Origin: Bacteroidota bacterium
GTDB taxonomy: Bacteria > Bacteroidota > Bacteroidia > Bacteroidales > JAGONC01
Direction of reading: 5' to 3'
NCBI GenBank assembly: GCA_026391695.1
Contig: JAPLDP010000064.1
Coordinates: 1 to 64,000 of the forward strand
Length of the DNA stretch: 64,000 nt
Each line of letters opens with the position of its first letter. The first letter of the stretch is position 1. Both the position numbers and the translations under genes were made by a program. The notes under the pieces are model-generated. The model made no database searches. It saw nothing but the letters and a program-made list of their open reading frames with translations, and was not told the DNA's origin. Positions 1 through 7,924 of the stretch are shown piece after piece.

Positions 1-138
1 GAAATGATGCAGATTTTAGGTATTTCTATTTTTGCCAAAACTCCAATAAATGAGCTACTTACCAAAACACAAATCAAACAAAATGTCAAAGAACAACTTA
101 ACTTATTTAATTTCAAAGAAATATTAACGCATCACTAA
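1..138 (+). CDS. C-terminal fragment of probable IS4-type (DUF4372-like) transposase, cut by window edge
   Basis: Frame 1 is open from the first base to a TAA at 136-138 and encodes the last 45 residues of a protein that starts outside the window. The tail contains ISIFAKTPINELL and QLNLFNF. These resemble the C-terminal end of Bacteroidota IS4-family transposases, which commonly end with a 'ISIFDKTP..ELL ... NQLNLF' pattern. This identification is from memory of the family and rests on a short stretch; the DDE residues are outside the window. It lies 34 bp before the next gene and fits the accessory character of the first 4 kb. It could instead be the tail of an unrelated protein. Confidence 0.5.
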   Translation, partial: EMMQILGISIFAKTPINELLTKTQIKQNVKEQLNLFNFKEILTHH

Positions 139-172
139 TGAAAAATAAACATTAATTAAAAACTATAATACA

Positions 173-790
173 ATGGCAACGATTAAAGATCTGGATACTA
201 TTCCCATAGAAGTTATTCAGGAATTCCGGGAAACTAAAACCTCAAAAATTATCCCTACTGATGTCCAGCGGTACATCATACACCTGGACCGGTCCTTTGA
301 ATTATTGCAGATCAAGAGCAGTTTACGCTCAGTAGCCCTCCAGCTTATGGGTGAATTCAAAGAAGATAAGCTAAGCTTCACTACAGCACGCCGTAGGATT
401 AACGACGCCGTTATATTTTTCAATGTGAATAGCGGTGTTAAAAACGAAGAGTGGGATAGCTACTATGCAGATCGATTTGAGGATTTGGCAAATAAGGCGC
501 TTGATGCCCGTAACTATACTGAAACCAGGCGATGTATGGAAAGAGCGCATACCTTACGCACTAAGCGGGATGAGAATGCTATAAGGCCGGAAGACCTACG
601 TATTAAGGATAATCTTATTAATCCCAATATATCTCCAGAACAACTTGGTCTCAAAAAAATTAATCTGAAAAAATTATGGGAAGACTCCAAAGATTTAATT
701 AATGGTCTCAACCTCGATTCTATTCAAAAAAATCAATTATTAAAAGAGACGGCTGAGACGCTTGATGTTGATAATTCTGATGATATTTGA
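173..790 (+). CDS. hypothetical protein, mostly helical, next to integrase
   Basis: A 205-residue protein that I do not recognise. It is charged, has no signal peptide or membrane segment, and is predicted largely helical by eye. The stretch around residues 50-85 (SLRSVALQLMGEF...TTARRRINDAVIFF) could hold a helix-turn-helix, which would suit a DNA-binding or small-terminase-like protein, but this is a guess. It begins with ATG after an A-rich leader and ends 62 bp before the ATG of a tyrosine recombinase in the same direction, so the two are probably co-transcribed. It sits between a transposase remnant and the integrase, which argues for a mobile-element accessory gene. Confidence 0.75.
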   Translation: MATIKDLDTIPIEVIQEFRETKTSKIIPTDVQRYIIHLDRSFELLQIKSSLRSVALQLMGEFKEDKLSFTTARRRINDAVIFFNVNSGVKNEEWDSYYADRFEDLANKALDARNYTETRRCMERAHTLRTKRDENAIRPEDLRIKDNLINPNISPEQLGLKKINLKKLWEDSKDLINGLNLDSIQKNQLLKETAETLDVDNSDDI

Positions 791-852
791 TATCTCTGGT
801 TTATATTTGTATAGTTTTTATCTATCTCATTTCACAAAAACTCACAGGATTA

Positions 853-2019
853 ATGCCAAAGATAAGAATCATTATCAGAGAAGATTATACTAAAACAGAT
901 GGCACCGCCCCTATCAACCTTCAATTTTTTCTTATGAAGAAAAGAATATTGGTGCCGACTCATATTTCTGTTGCTCCAGATGAATGGGATAAAGAAAAAG
1001 AGATGGTCAAAGCTAAGCATCCCAGGGCTTATGATTATAACTTGATAATCGAACAATGCCGGTCTCTGGCCAATAATATCCTGGTGAAATACCGTTTACA
1101 GAAGATAGAGCTCACTCGTGCTATATTCAAAACTGAATATGACAATCCTTCAAAATATGCCGACTTCTACCCCTGGCTGGAATCAGAAATAAGAGAAAGG
1201 GAGGGACTATTATCTCCTGGAACCATAAAACATCACTTCGTACTATTGCATTCATTGAAAAAATTTAAACCAAAACTTATATTCGCTGAAATAGATAGAT
1301 ACTTTATTGAGCAATATGAAAAATTTTTAAAAGTAACTGAGAAGAATGGATTGAATACGATCAGCAATAAATTAAAACAATTCAATTCCTATCTTACCCG
1401 GGCAGAAAAGCGCCAGCTTATCAGGGAGAATCCCTTTAAATCATTCCGTATAAGGCATGGAAGCAGCAGGATATCATTTCTCACCGAAAAAGAACTCGAA
1501 CTATTAATAGCTTTATACAAGCGTAAGGAAGCCCCACTCCACCTCAGAAAGGTATTGCGTTATTTCCTTTTTTCCTGTTTTACCGGCCTTCGTATCAGTG
1601 ATGTTAAACGTCTCGAATATCAGCAAATATTAAATAATACAATTGTTATTGTTCCCCATAAGCTGAAAAATGTCAATAATGAAGCTATTACTATCCCACT
1701 TTCAAAGTCGGCCTTGAAACTAATATCCGATGAAGGACCTCATAAGATATCCGGTAAAATATTCTCCACTTTCTATGATCAGAAAACAAATATACACCTT
1801 AAGACAGCAGCTAAATTAATTGGTATCAAAAAGGATCTCCATTTCCACATGGCCAGGCATACTTTCGCTACGCTCTTCCTGGAGAAAACAAATGATCTTA
1901 CCACCCTTCAAAAATTACTTGGGCATTCATCCATAACGCAAACCATGGTTTATGCACATATATCTGAAGGGAGAAAGAGGGATCAGATGAAGGTATTTGA
2001 TAAATTTTTTAACATTTGA
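853..2019 (+). CDS. tyrosine-type site-specific integrase
   Basis: This is a 388-residue tyrosine recombinase of the Bacteroidota integrase type. The N-terminal part (MPKIRIIIREDY...) is a beta-rich arm-DNA-binding domain, followed by a SAM-like core-binding domain (about residues 100-205) and the catalytic domain. Visible catalytic residues, counted from the ATG at 853, are R247 in TGLRIS, the HMAR box with R335, H358 in LGHSS and the nucleophile Y367 in MVYAHI, so the active site looks complete. The frame stays open upstream to a TTG at 787 overlapping the previous gene, but that extension is hydrophobic and unlike the family; the ATG at 853 gives a normal N-terminus. A second, diverged integrase lies 1 kb downstream in the opposite orientation. 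Confidence 0.92.
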   Translation: MPKIRIIIREDYTKTDGTAPINLQFFLMKKRILVPTHISVAPDEWDKEKEMVKAKHPRAYDYNLIIEQCRSLANNILVKYRLQKIELTRAIFKTEYDNPSKYADFYPWLESEIREREGLLSPGTIKHHFVLLHSLKKFKPKLIFAEIDRYFIEQYEKFLKVTEKNGLNTISNKLKQFNSYLTRAEKRQLIRENPFKSFRIRHGSSRISFLTEKELELLIALYKRKEAPLHLRKVLRYFLFSCFTGLRISDVKRLEYQQILNNTIVIVPHKLKNVNNEAITIPLSKSALKLISDEGPHKISGKIFSTFYDQKTNIHLKTAAKLIGIKKDLHFHMARHTFATLFLEKTNDLTTLQKLLGHSSITQTMVYAHISEGRKRDQMKVFDKFFNI

Positions 2020-2093
2020 ATAATAGAAAACAAAAGCAGTCGAAGCGGCTATTAAAAAAATGAAGTAATATCATAAGCTTTATTCATATAATT

Positions 2094-2115
2094 CCTGTCA
2101 GCTTGTCAGGATTTT
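2094..2115 (+). terminator. possible terminator after integrase
   Basis: CCTGTCA (2094-2100) pairs with TGTCAGG (2104-2110), with one internal T-T mismatch and a GCT loop. ATTTT follows. The position, 75 bp after the integrase stop, fits a weak intrinsic terminator. The short stem and short T-run keep confidence low. Confidence 0.3.
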
Positions 2116-2315
2116 GACCTGATCAGGGAGAATAATACCATCAAATAAAAAAGATCGTGCATTGTAGGGCCTTATTTTGAGGCGGAAGAATTATGTATTA
2201 AGTGCACTTGTTTACAAACTGAAAATATTTCAGAATTTTGTTGCATAAGATATTTTTAAGTACTATTTTTACTTCATATAAGTTTTGTGTGCGTAAAACT
2301 ATTCCTTATTCTTCA

Positions 2316-2323
2316 TAACTTTG
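2316..2323 (+). promoter_or_regulatory. Bacteroidota -7 element TAACTTTG
   Basis: TAACTTTG matches the Bacteroidota TAnnTTTG -7 consensus and lies 40 bp before the ATG of the membrane/coiled-coil gene. No TTTG lies at the usual 19-21 bp spacing; the nearest is about 28 bp upstream, so only half of the promoter is convincing. Confidence 0.45.
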
Positions 2324-2363
2324 TGCCCCTTTATACGTTAAAAGTACTAAAGAGGTAGTTATT

Positions 2364-2975
2364 ATGGACAACTTAATTATCTTACAAATAGATACTCCCA
2401 CTATCGTGGCGATTTGTGCGCTTGTTATAGTTATACTCGGGGGTGGCTATAAACTTTTCGAGAAGATAGGAGGTATTGGCCAAAAAACTATTGACATTAA
2501 AGAGGATATTGGACGAATTGATAATACTATTGATGGAATTCACACTGATATTAAGGAAATTCGTGAAAGTATTCAGCCTTTAATGCCAATAAAAGATTCA
2601 GTTTTTGCTATTCTTATGAGCAGGTTCAGTACTTCTCAATCTCCAAGAAAACTTAATGAAATGGGATTAAAAGTTTTCAAGGATTCCAAAATTGGAGAAA
2701 TCGTAGCGCCTTATATTGAAGAAATTACCCAAAAGGTAAAACTTGCAAGTCCTCCAAATGCTTATGTCGCTGAAAGTCTCCTTATTGAAGAGTTCAGTAA
2801 TTTACGAAACAAAGAAGAAATTAAAAATAAAATCGAACAAGCTGCTTTTTTAACCGGTCAAGAGGTTTCAATAATTTTGCTTATCGCAGCTCTTTACTTT
2901 AGAGACAAAATCTTTGAGAGTTTAGATTTAAAAATTGAGGATATCGATACATTCTCTCCGAAAAAGTCGGAATGA
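2364..2975 (+). CDS. membrane-anchored coiled-coil hypothetical protein
   Basis: A 203-residue protein of unknown function. Residues 11-30 form one hydrophobic segment (IVAICALVIVILGGG). After it comes a heptad-like region with repeated ID/IR spacing (about residues 40-70), consistent with a short coiled coil. The C-terminal half is helical and acidic, with a second, weaker hydrophobic patch near residues 165-180. The layout (one N-terminal membrane anchor, coiled coil, cytoplasmic helical domain) is common among accessory-region proteins but does not identify a family. It has its own -7 element upstream and ends 7 bp before an 11-bp copy of the tRNA-Phe 3' end, so it may mark the edge of an older insertion. 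Confidence 0.8.
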   Translation: MDNLIILQIDTPTIVAICALVIVILGGGYKLFEKIGGIGQKTIDIKEDIGRIDNTIDGIHTDIKEIRESIQPLMPIKDSVFAILMSRFSTSQSPRKLNEMGLKVFKDSKIGEIVAPYIEEITQKVKLASPPNAYVAESLLIEEFSNLRNKEEIKNKIEQAAFLTGQEVSIILLIAALYFRDKIFESLDLKIEDIDTFSPKKSE

Positions 2976-2982
2976 TTAAAGA

Positions 2983-2993
2983 TACCACCTGGA
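2983..2993. repeat. candidate attachment-site repeat (copy of tRNA-Phe 3' end)
   Basis: TACCACCTGGA here is identical to 4294-4304, which is the T-arm/acceptor 3' end of tRNA-Phe on the minus strand. The two copies bracket the minus-strand integrase. Short duplications of a tRNA 3' end flanking an integrase are the usual att signature of tRNA-targeting elements. The core is short, so chance is not excluded. Confidence 0.4.
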
Positions 2994-2999
2994 TATAAT

Positions 3000-4145
3000 T
3001 CATAGTTTCTCCCATTTATCCATTTCCCTTACTTTAACCTGATCAGAATATTTCGTGTAAATCTGAGTCGTTTTCAAATTTTTATGGCCAAGAATCTTAC
3101 CGATAACGTCAATAGGGATCCCTAAGTCAATTCCAATTGTGGCAAATGAATGCCTGGCACAATGGAAGCTTATCTCTTTAGATATCTTTGCTCCTGATAT
3201 TATATCCTTTAGATACCTATTAGTTGCCTGGCCAGTTAATACCTTAAAAACTTTTTGATTAGTGAAGGAGGGACTATGATCTATAAGCTTTAAGGACTGA
3301 CTGATCAAAGGGATCCTCACTTGATCTTTGGTCTTATGCATTACAACTGTAAGAATGTTTTCACTAATCTGATTGAATCTCAAATCCCTTAAATCCTGGT
3401 ATCTTAATCCGGTAAAGCAGGCAAATAAAAAGTACTTAAGCACATTTGATTTACTCCGTGGTAATTTACCAGATTCATAAAGCTCCTCTAAATTCAGTAA
3501 TTCATGCCTTGTTAATGCCTGCCGGTTGCTGGTAGTTTTACCTAACCTGAATTTATTGAAAACATTCTCTTTAACCATGCCCTGATTAATAGCTTTGTTT
3601 AAAATGACTCTCAGAACACGTAGGGACTTATTAGCCGTGTTTTCATTATTAAGCTGGTCACTGATCAAATATCCATAATAAGCCTGGATAAATGAATGAT
3701 TAAGATCATTAAATAACAATTCAGATCGATAATCTTTCAGCTTATTGATCTGAGATTGATAACTTTTCATTGTGGCGGGAGCCAGGATATCCTTTAATGA
3801 CTTTAATTCAGATTCTGCAAATTCAAAAAATGACTTACTGCCAAAGGAATCATTAATAAAATGCTGTTCAAAATTTGATGCTGTGATAGGGATATCCTTC
3901 ACTTGTAAGTCAAACAGGATATTATTAGCCTTATTTTCTGCTTTATCCAACAGCATATTCTTACGAAAATGATCAGGATCGGATTTTCGTACCCTGCCAT
4001 TTTTGAAGTCATCAGGTTTAACAAATATGTTTAGTGTGAAATAATGAGCCCTGCGATTTAACCATAATCTGAGACGTACATTCTTAGTGCCGTCTTTCCG
4101 AATGTAATCAGGCTTAAGAACGATTTTAATAGTAATAGTAGTCAT
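3000..4145 (-). CDS. tyrosine-type site-specific integrase adjacent to tRNA-Phe
   Basis: A 381-residue tyrosine recombinase with the same layout as the integrase at 853-2019: N-terminal arm-binding domain, SAM-like core-binding domain and catalytic domain. Catalytic residues visible are R248 in TGLRYQD, a K in HKTKDQVRIPL, H328 and R331 in FHCARHSFAT, H354 in LGHKN and Y363 in IYTKY. It is diverged from the other integrase, so this is not a recent duplication. Its 5' end faces the 3' end of tRNA-Phe 146 bp away, the classic arrangement for an integrase that uses a tRNA attachment site. The start codon is partly inside a 10-bp hairpin with tandem 12-bp repeats (4145-4190), suggesting control at the leader. 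Confidence 0.92.
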   Translation of the reverse strand: MTTITIKIVLKPDYIRKDGTKNVRLRLWLNRRAHYFTLNIFVKPDDFKNGRVRKSDPDHFRKNMLLDKAENKANNILFDLQVKDIPITASNFEQHFINDSFGSKSFFEFAESELKSLKDILAPATMKSYQSQINKLKDYRSELLFNDLNHSFIQAYYGYLISDQLNNENTANKSLRVLRVILNKAINQGMVKENVFNKFRLGKTTSNRQALTRHELLNLEELYESGKLPRSKSNVLKYFLFACFTGLRYQDLRDLRFNQISENILTVVMHKTKDQVRIPLISQSLKLIDHSPSFTNQKVFKVLTGQATNRYLKDIISGAKISKEISFHCARHSFATIGIDLGIPIDVIGKILGHKNLKTTQIYTKYSDQVKVREMDKWEKL

Positions 4146-4190
4146 TTTGGCAATAATTAAGTAAGCAATTAAGTAAGCGAATTGCCAAAA
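4145..4190 (-). promoter_or_regulatory. leader hairpin with tandem 12-bp repeats at integrase start
   Basis: TTTTGGCAAT (4145-4154) and ATTGCCAAAA (4181-4190) are perfect 10-bp inverted repeats. Between them are two directly adjacent copies of AATTAAGTAAGC (4155-4166 and 4167-4178). On the minus strand the 3' arm ends on the A of the integrase ATG, so an RNA hairpin would occlude the ribosome site. The direct repeats could be binding sites for the integrase arm domain or for a regulator. Confidence 0.5.
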
Positions 4191-4290
4191 GACATTGAAA
4201 TCAGGTGCTCAGATGTTACTTTTAAAAGCCATTAAATCGTTAAAAATGAAATATTTGAAATTTTTCACTTTAAAGGTTTAACGCTTCCTG

Positions 4291-4363
<73 letters not shown>

Positions 4364-4377
4364 ATAATTTGGGAGGC

Positions 4378-4385
4378 CAAAGATA
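4378..4385 (-). promoter_or_regulatory. -7 element of tRNA-Phe promoter
   Basis: CAAAGATA on the plus strand reads TATCTTTG on the minus strand, an exact TAnnTTTG match 15 bp before the tRNA 5' end. A well-spaced TTTG is not obvious. Confidence 0.5.
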
Positions 4386-4446
4386 AAGAAGATTTTTCAA
4401 AATTAAAATAATTCAAAAAAAACATTTAAGTTTCCCTGATACAATG

Positions 4447-4454
4447 TATCTTTG
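4447..4454 (+). promoter_or_regulatory. -7 element of coaX promoter
   Basis: TATCTTTG matches TAnnTTTG and lies 27 bp before the coaX ATG. A TTTA at 4425-4428 sits 18 bp upstream as a poor -33 element. It diverges from the tRNA-Phe promoter. Confidence 0.5.
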
Positions 4455-4480
4455 CACACTTTTCTGAAGCATTTTATCTC

Positions 4481-5209
4481 ATGAAGCTTGTCATTGATTA
4501 CGGTAACACACGTGTTAAAATAGCTGTATTTGACAAAAACCAGCTGCTAGATATCAGGGAACGCGAAAATCTTGATGCACATACCCTCCAGAATTTCATG
4601 AAAGATACTCCTGACGTCACCTCCGCTATCATTTCAGCTGTCAGGGATTATTCTCCTTCTCTCAAGGAGTATTTACAGAGCCGGTTTCATTTTATTGAAC
4701 TTGATGAGAATACTCCTCTTCCTATTAAAAATAACTATCTAAGCCCTCTGACCCTCGGTAAAGACCGGCTTGCTGCCGCCGTTGCTGCTAATGATATGTT
4801 CCGTGACCAGCATGTACTCATCATTGATGCCGGTACCTGCATAACTTACGATTTTATCGACAATACGAATGCTTTCATTGGTGGCGGTATATCACCAGGT
4901 ATCACAATGAGATTCAAGGCACTTCATACTTTCACCGGAAAACTTCCGTTAGTAACCATAGAGGACTTTGAAAAGCTCATTGGACAAAGCACATCAGAGT
5001 CAATATTGTCGGGTGTTTTAAATGGAGTGCTGGCTGAAGTGAACGGAATACTGCAAAAATATAGAGAAAAGTATTCTGATATCCGGATCATTTTGACTGG
5101 TGGTGATGCAAAATATTTTGATAAAAGATTAAAATATAACATCTTTGTATTTCCGAATCTTGTATTGTCAGGTTTAAACATAATTTTGGATAGCAATTTT
5201 GAAGAATAA
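4481..5209 (+). CDS. coaX: type III pantothenate kinase
   Basis: CoaX phosphorylates pantothenate with ATP in the first committed step of coenzyme A synthesis, in the cytoplasm. The 242-residue length is usual. The ASKHA-fold motifs are visible: D6-x-G8-N9-T10 in the phosphate-1 loop, the LGKDRLAAAVAA motif near residue 90, the phosphate-2 motif IIDAGTC, and FIGGGISPG with downstream K/L-P residues typical of type III enzymes. Unlike type I enzymes, this family is insensitive to CoA feedback (family knowledge). The stop codon overlaps the next gene's TTG start by 11 bp, so translation is probably coupled; this coaX plus outer-membrane protein neighbourhood is common in Bacteroidota. Confidence 0.95.
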   Translation: MKLVIDYGNTRVKIAVFDKNQLLDIRERENLDAHTLQNFMKDTPDVTSAIISAVRDYSPSLKEYLQSRFHFIELDENTPLPIKNNYLSPLTLGKDRLAAAVAANDMFRDQHVLIIDAGTCITYDFIDNTNAFIGGGISPGITMRFKALHTFTGKLPLVTIEDFEKLIGQSTSESILSGVLNGVLAEVNGILQKYREKYSDIRIILTGGDAKYFDKRLKYNIFVFPNLVLSGLNIILDSNFEE

Positions 5210-6485
5210 TATATTTCACAGACTTCTCTTACTTTTTATGTTCCTGCAGGTCATTTGCAGGCCTCTTTATGCACAGGTAGATATTAATTCCCCTTATTCT
5301 CATTTTGGCCTTGGTGAAATATATAATAACCGGACGGCCTTCAACATGTCGATGGGGGGCATAAGCTTTGCACTAAGTAATCCATTATATATTAACTATG
5401 CCAATCCTGCTTCATACAACGGCATCGATACAACCTCCTTCCTTTTTGAAGGCGGCCTTTTTGGTGACTTTGTCAAATCATCAACGGAAACACAAACTGC
5501 CAGGTTAAAAAACGTTTCACTGGGATATATTTTAATGGGATTTCCAATCACCAAATGGTGGAAAAACAGTATCGGCCTAACACCATATAGTTATCTCGGA
5601 TATGCAGTATCGGAGGTGAAATACCTCAATAATATCGGTAATATTTCTTATAATTATGAAGGTTATGGGGGCCTGAACCGGGTTTACTGGGGACATTCTT
5701 TCAGATTATTCAGAAACTTCTCTGCCGGTATCAATGCTTCTTATCTTTTCGGTAAACTCGATTATGATAAGGTGATTCACTTTCCTGACTCCGTTTATAT
5801 GGAGAGCTTCCGGGTAAGTAATAATACCAGGGTGAATGACTTTCTTTTCAATTTTGGTTTTCAATATCATCTCAAACTAAAAAAGGACCTGTCTATTACC
5901 ACTGGAGTCGTTTATAATGCTGCCACAAAGCTTAATGCCAATAGAGATATCCTGGCTGTGACATTTTTCCCTGGTAATGATCAGGTTGAATACATTAAGG
6001 ATACTATCGTTTATAAGCCAGGCGAAAAAGGAACCCTGAATGTCCCATACAGCATCGGTGTTGGATCTGTGATCCAAAATGGCACACAATGGCTGGTTGG
6101 CGCTGAATTTTTCTGGCAAAACTGGAAAAAGTATTCTTCTTATGGCCATTCCGATTCACTTGATAACAGTATGCGCATTTCATTCGGCGGACAATATAAA
6201 CCTTTTTCTGAAGGTGTTTCAAAGTATTGGGAAAGAATAGCCTACAGATTCGGTTTCCGGTTTGATAAAACATACCTGAAACTCAGAAGTAATACCATTA
6301 GTGAATTTGGCGTGACTTTTGGTGTTGGTCTGCCACTTAAAGGTACAATGTCGACTGTAAACCTTGGACTTGAGGTAGGACAGGGCGGAACAAAAAATAA
6401 TGGACTAATCAGGGAAAATTATTTTAGGTTTACGATTGGGATTGCACTCTATGAAAGATGGTTCATTAAATCTAAATTCTATTAA
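5199..6485 (+). CDS. outer-membrane beta-barrel protein
   Basis: A 428-residue secreted protein with an N-terminal signal peptide (MKNNIFHRLLLLF...PLYAQ), followed by alternating amphipathic strands rich in Tyr, Gly and Phe and ending in an aromatic C-terminal strand, as expected for an outer-membrane barrel. The N-terminal SPYSHFGLGEIYNNRTAFNM region resembles Bacteroidota proteins related to the FadL/OMPP1 group, but I cannot assign a substrate. The start is a TTG inside the end of coaX; the next in-frame ATG at 5238 would remove the basic N-region of the signal peptide, so the TTG is preferred. Its place ahead of TPR proteins and LptC suggests a role in envelope assembly. Confidence 0.85.
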   Translation: MKNNIFHRLLLLFMFLQVICRPLYAQVDINSPYSHFGLGEIYNNRTAFNMSMGGISFALSNPLYINYANPASYNGIDTTSFLFEGGLFGDFVKSSTETQTARLKNVSLGYILMGFPITKWWKNSIGLTPYSYLGYAVSEVKYLNNIGNISYNYEGYGGLNRVYWGHSFRLFRNFSAGINASYLFGKLDYDKVIHFPDSVYMESFRVSNNTRVNDFLFNFGFQYHLKLKKDLSITTGVVYNAATKLNANRDILAVTFFPGNDQVEYIKDTIVYKPGEKGTLNVPYSIGVGSVIQNGTQWLVGAEFFWQNWKKYSSYGHSDSLDNSMRISFGGQYKPFSEGVSKYWERIAYRFGFRFDKTYLKLRSNTISEFGVTFGVGLPLKGTMSTVNLGLEVGQGGTKNNGLIRENYFRFTIGIALYERWFIKSKFY

Positions 6486-6503
6486 ATCTAAATTGAAAAC
6501 AGA

Positions 6504-7886
6504 ATGAAAAGGATCTTCTTGTTATTAATAGCAAGTATCGTCACCACGTCCTTTTATTCGCAGGTAGTATATGCTCAGATCAACAATCAGAGTGCCCTGG
6601 GACCAAAATACGGGCAGGACAGTGCCAAATGTGTTATGGAGATTTCTTTATATCGGGAATTTTATAAACAATGGAGGTCAAGTAATTATAAACTGGCATT
6701 AAATGATGCACTCATCCACTGGCGGTGGGTGTTTGTATACTGCCCCCTGGGAACAGAAAACACATATGTGGATGGTGCTAAAATGTTTAACTTTCTTGCG
6801 CAATCCATCACAGATAATACACTAAAAGAAAAATTTATTGATACACTGATGATGATCTATGATCAGCGCATCAAATATTTCCCATTACATTATAAGGAAA
6901 AAAAACCACAGGAAGGTGAAATCCTGGGCCGTAAGGGCATAGATCTTTATCAGCTTAAACCATCTGCCTACGAAGAAACCTATAAAATTCTTAAACGTTC
7001 TGTTGACCTGCAAGGCGCCGGATCAGCCGCTGCGGTGCTGGTATATTATTTCATGGTAACAACGCAAATGGCTAATGATGGCAAAATTCCAAAAGAAATA
7101 GTATTGGATACTTACGACCAGGTAATAACTATTATTGATACAATTTTAAAAAACCAGACTAATCCTGAACAACTTACTGAACTCGAAGTAGTAAAAACAA
7201 ATATTGACCAAATGTTTGAACCTTTTGCCACCTGTAACGATCTGGTTAACATATACACTAAGAAATTCAACCAAAAGGGAGAAGACCCTGAGGTTCTTAA
7301 AAAAATTACCAGCATGTTATATAAAAAGAATTGTACAGATTCACAGTTATATTTCGATGCTACGAATAATTTATACAAACTGGAACCAACACCTGAATCG
7401 GCATATTTTATCGGTCGCATGCTGATAAAAAAACAAGAGTATAATGACGCAACTAAATTCCTGCTCAGCGCCACCAATATGTCAGATACTAACAGCAGAG
7501 CAGATTGTTACCTGTTATTGGCCGATACGTACCGCAACCTGAATGATTACCCCAAAGCACGGTCATTTGCATTTAAATCCGTAGAATTGCGTCCGAAGGA
7601 TGGAAATCCTTACATTCTGATAGGCGATCTGTATGCAACAAGCGCAAAGGATTGCAGTGAGGATGAATTCACTCAGAAAACAATCTATTGGACTGCCGTT
7701 GATAAATATATTAAAGCCAAAAACGTGGATCCTAAAATATCTGATGTAGCTGATGAAAGGATTTCCTCATATATGAAAGCATTTCCCAGTGCAGAAGCTA
7801 ATTTTTTTCATGACCTGAAAGAAGGAGACACGTATTTGGTAGAATGCTGGATAAATGAAACAACAACTGTAAGAGCGGCAAAATAA
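6504..7886 (+). CDS. secreted TPR-repeat protein, first of two paralogs
   Basis: A 460-residue protein with a signal peptide (MKRIFLLLIASIVTTSFYS...AQ) and, in the C-terminal half (about residues 280-430), tetratricopeptide-like helix pairs such as PESAYFIGRMLIKKQEYNDATKFLLSA and SRADCYLLLADTYRNLNDYPKARSFAFKSVEL. The protein is likely periplasmic or outer-membrane associated and acts as a protein-protein scaffold. It starts 18 bp after the barrel gene and is followed after 38 bp by a close paralog with the same layout, including the shared C-terminal motif W.NE.TTVRA.K. The pair looks like a tandem duplication that has diverged strongly. The exact function is unknown. Confidence 0.85.
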   Translation: MKRIFLLLIASIVTTSFYSQVVYAQINNQSALGPKYGQDSAKCVMEISLYREFYKQWRSSNYKLALNDALIHWRWVFVYCPLGTENTYVDGAKMFNFLAQSITDNTLKEKFIDTLMMIYDQRIKYFPLHYKEKKPQEGEILGRKGIDLYQLKPSAYEETYKILKRSVDLQGAGSAAAVLVYYFMVTTQMANDGKIPKEIVLDTYDQVITIIDTILKNQTNPEQLTELEVVKTNIDQMFEPFATCNDLVNIYTKKFNQKGEDPEVLKKITSMLYKKNCTDSQLYFDATNNLYKLEPTPESAYFIGRMLIKKQEYNDATKFLLSATNMSDTNSRADCYLLLADTYRNLNDYPKARSFAFKSVELRPKDGNPYILIGDLYATSAKDCSEDEFTQKTIYWTAVDKYIKAKNVDPKISDVADERISSYMKAFPSAEANFFHDLKEGDTYLVECWINETTTVRAAK

Positions 7887-7924
7887 ATATGTCGGAAATA
7901 CATAATTGTCACAATGTTTAAAAA

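Larger units (their letters stand above)
2020..2363. other. 344-bp gene-free stretch between integrase and membrane orphan
   Basis: No convincing ORF is present. The stretch contains a weak hairpin after the integrase (2094-2115), a perfect 10-bp palindrome CCTGATCAGG at 2118-2127, and a TAACTTTG promoter element at 2316-2323 close to the next gene. The remainder is AT-rich without recognisable structure. Confidence 0.6.

Noticed and set aside
787-852. N-terminal extension of the first integrase from a TTG at 787
   Set aside because: It is hydrophobic and unlike the integrase family, and the ATG at 853 gives the normal MPKIRIIIRE start.
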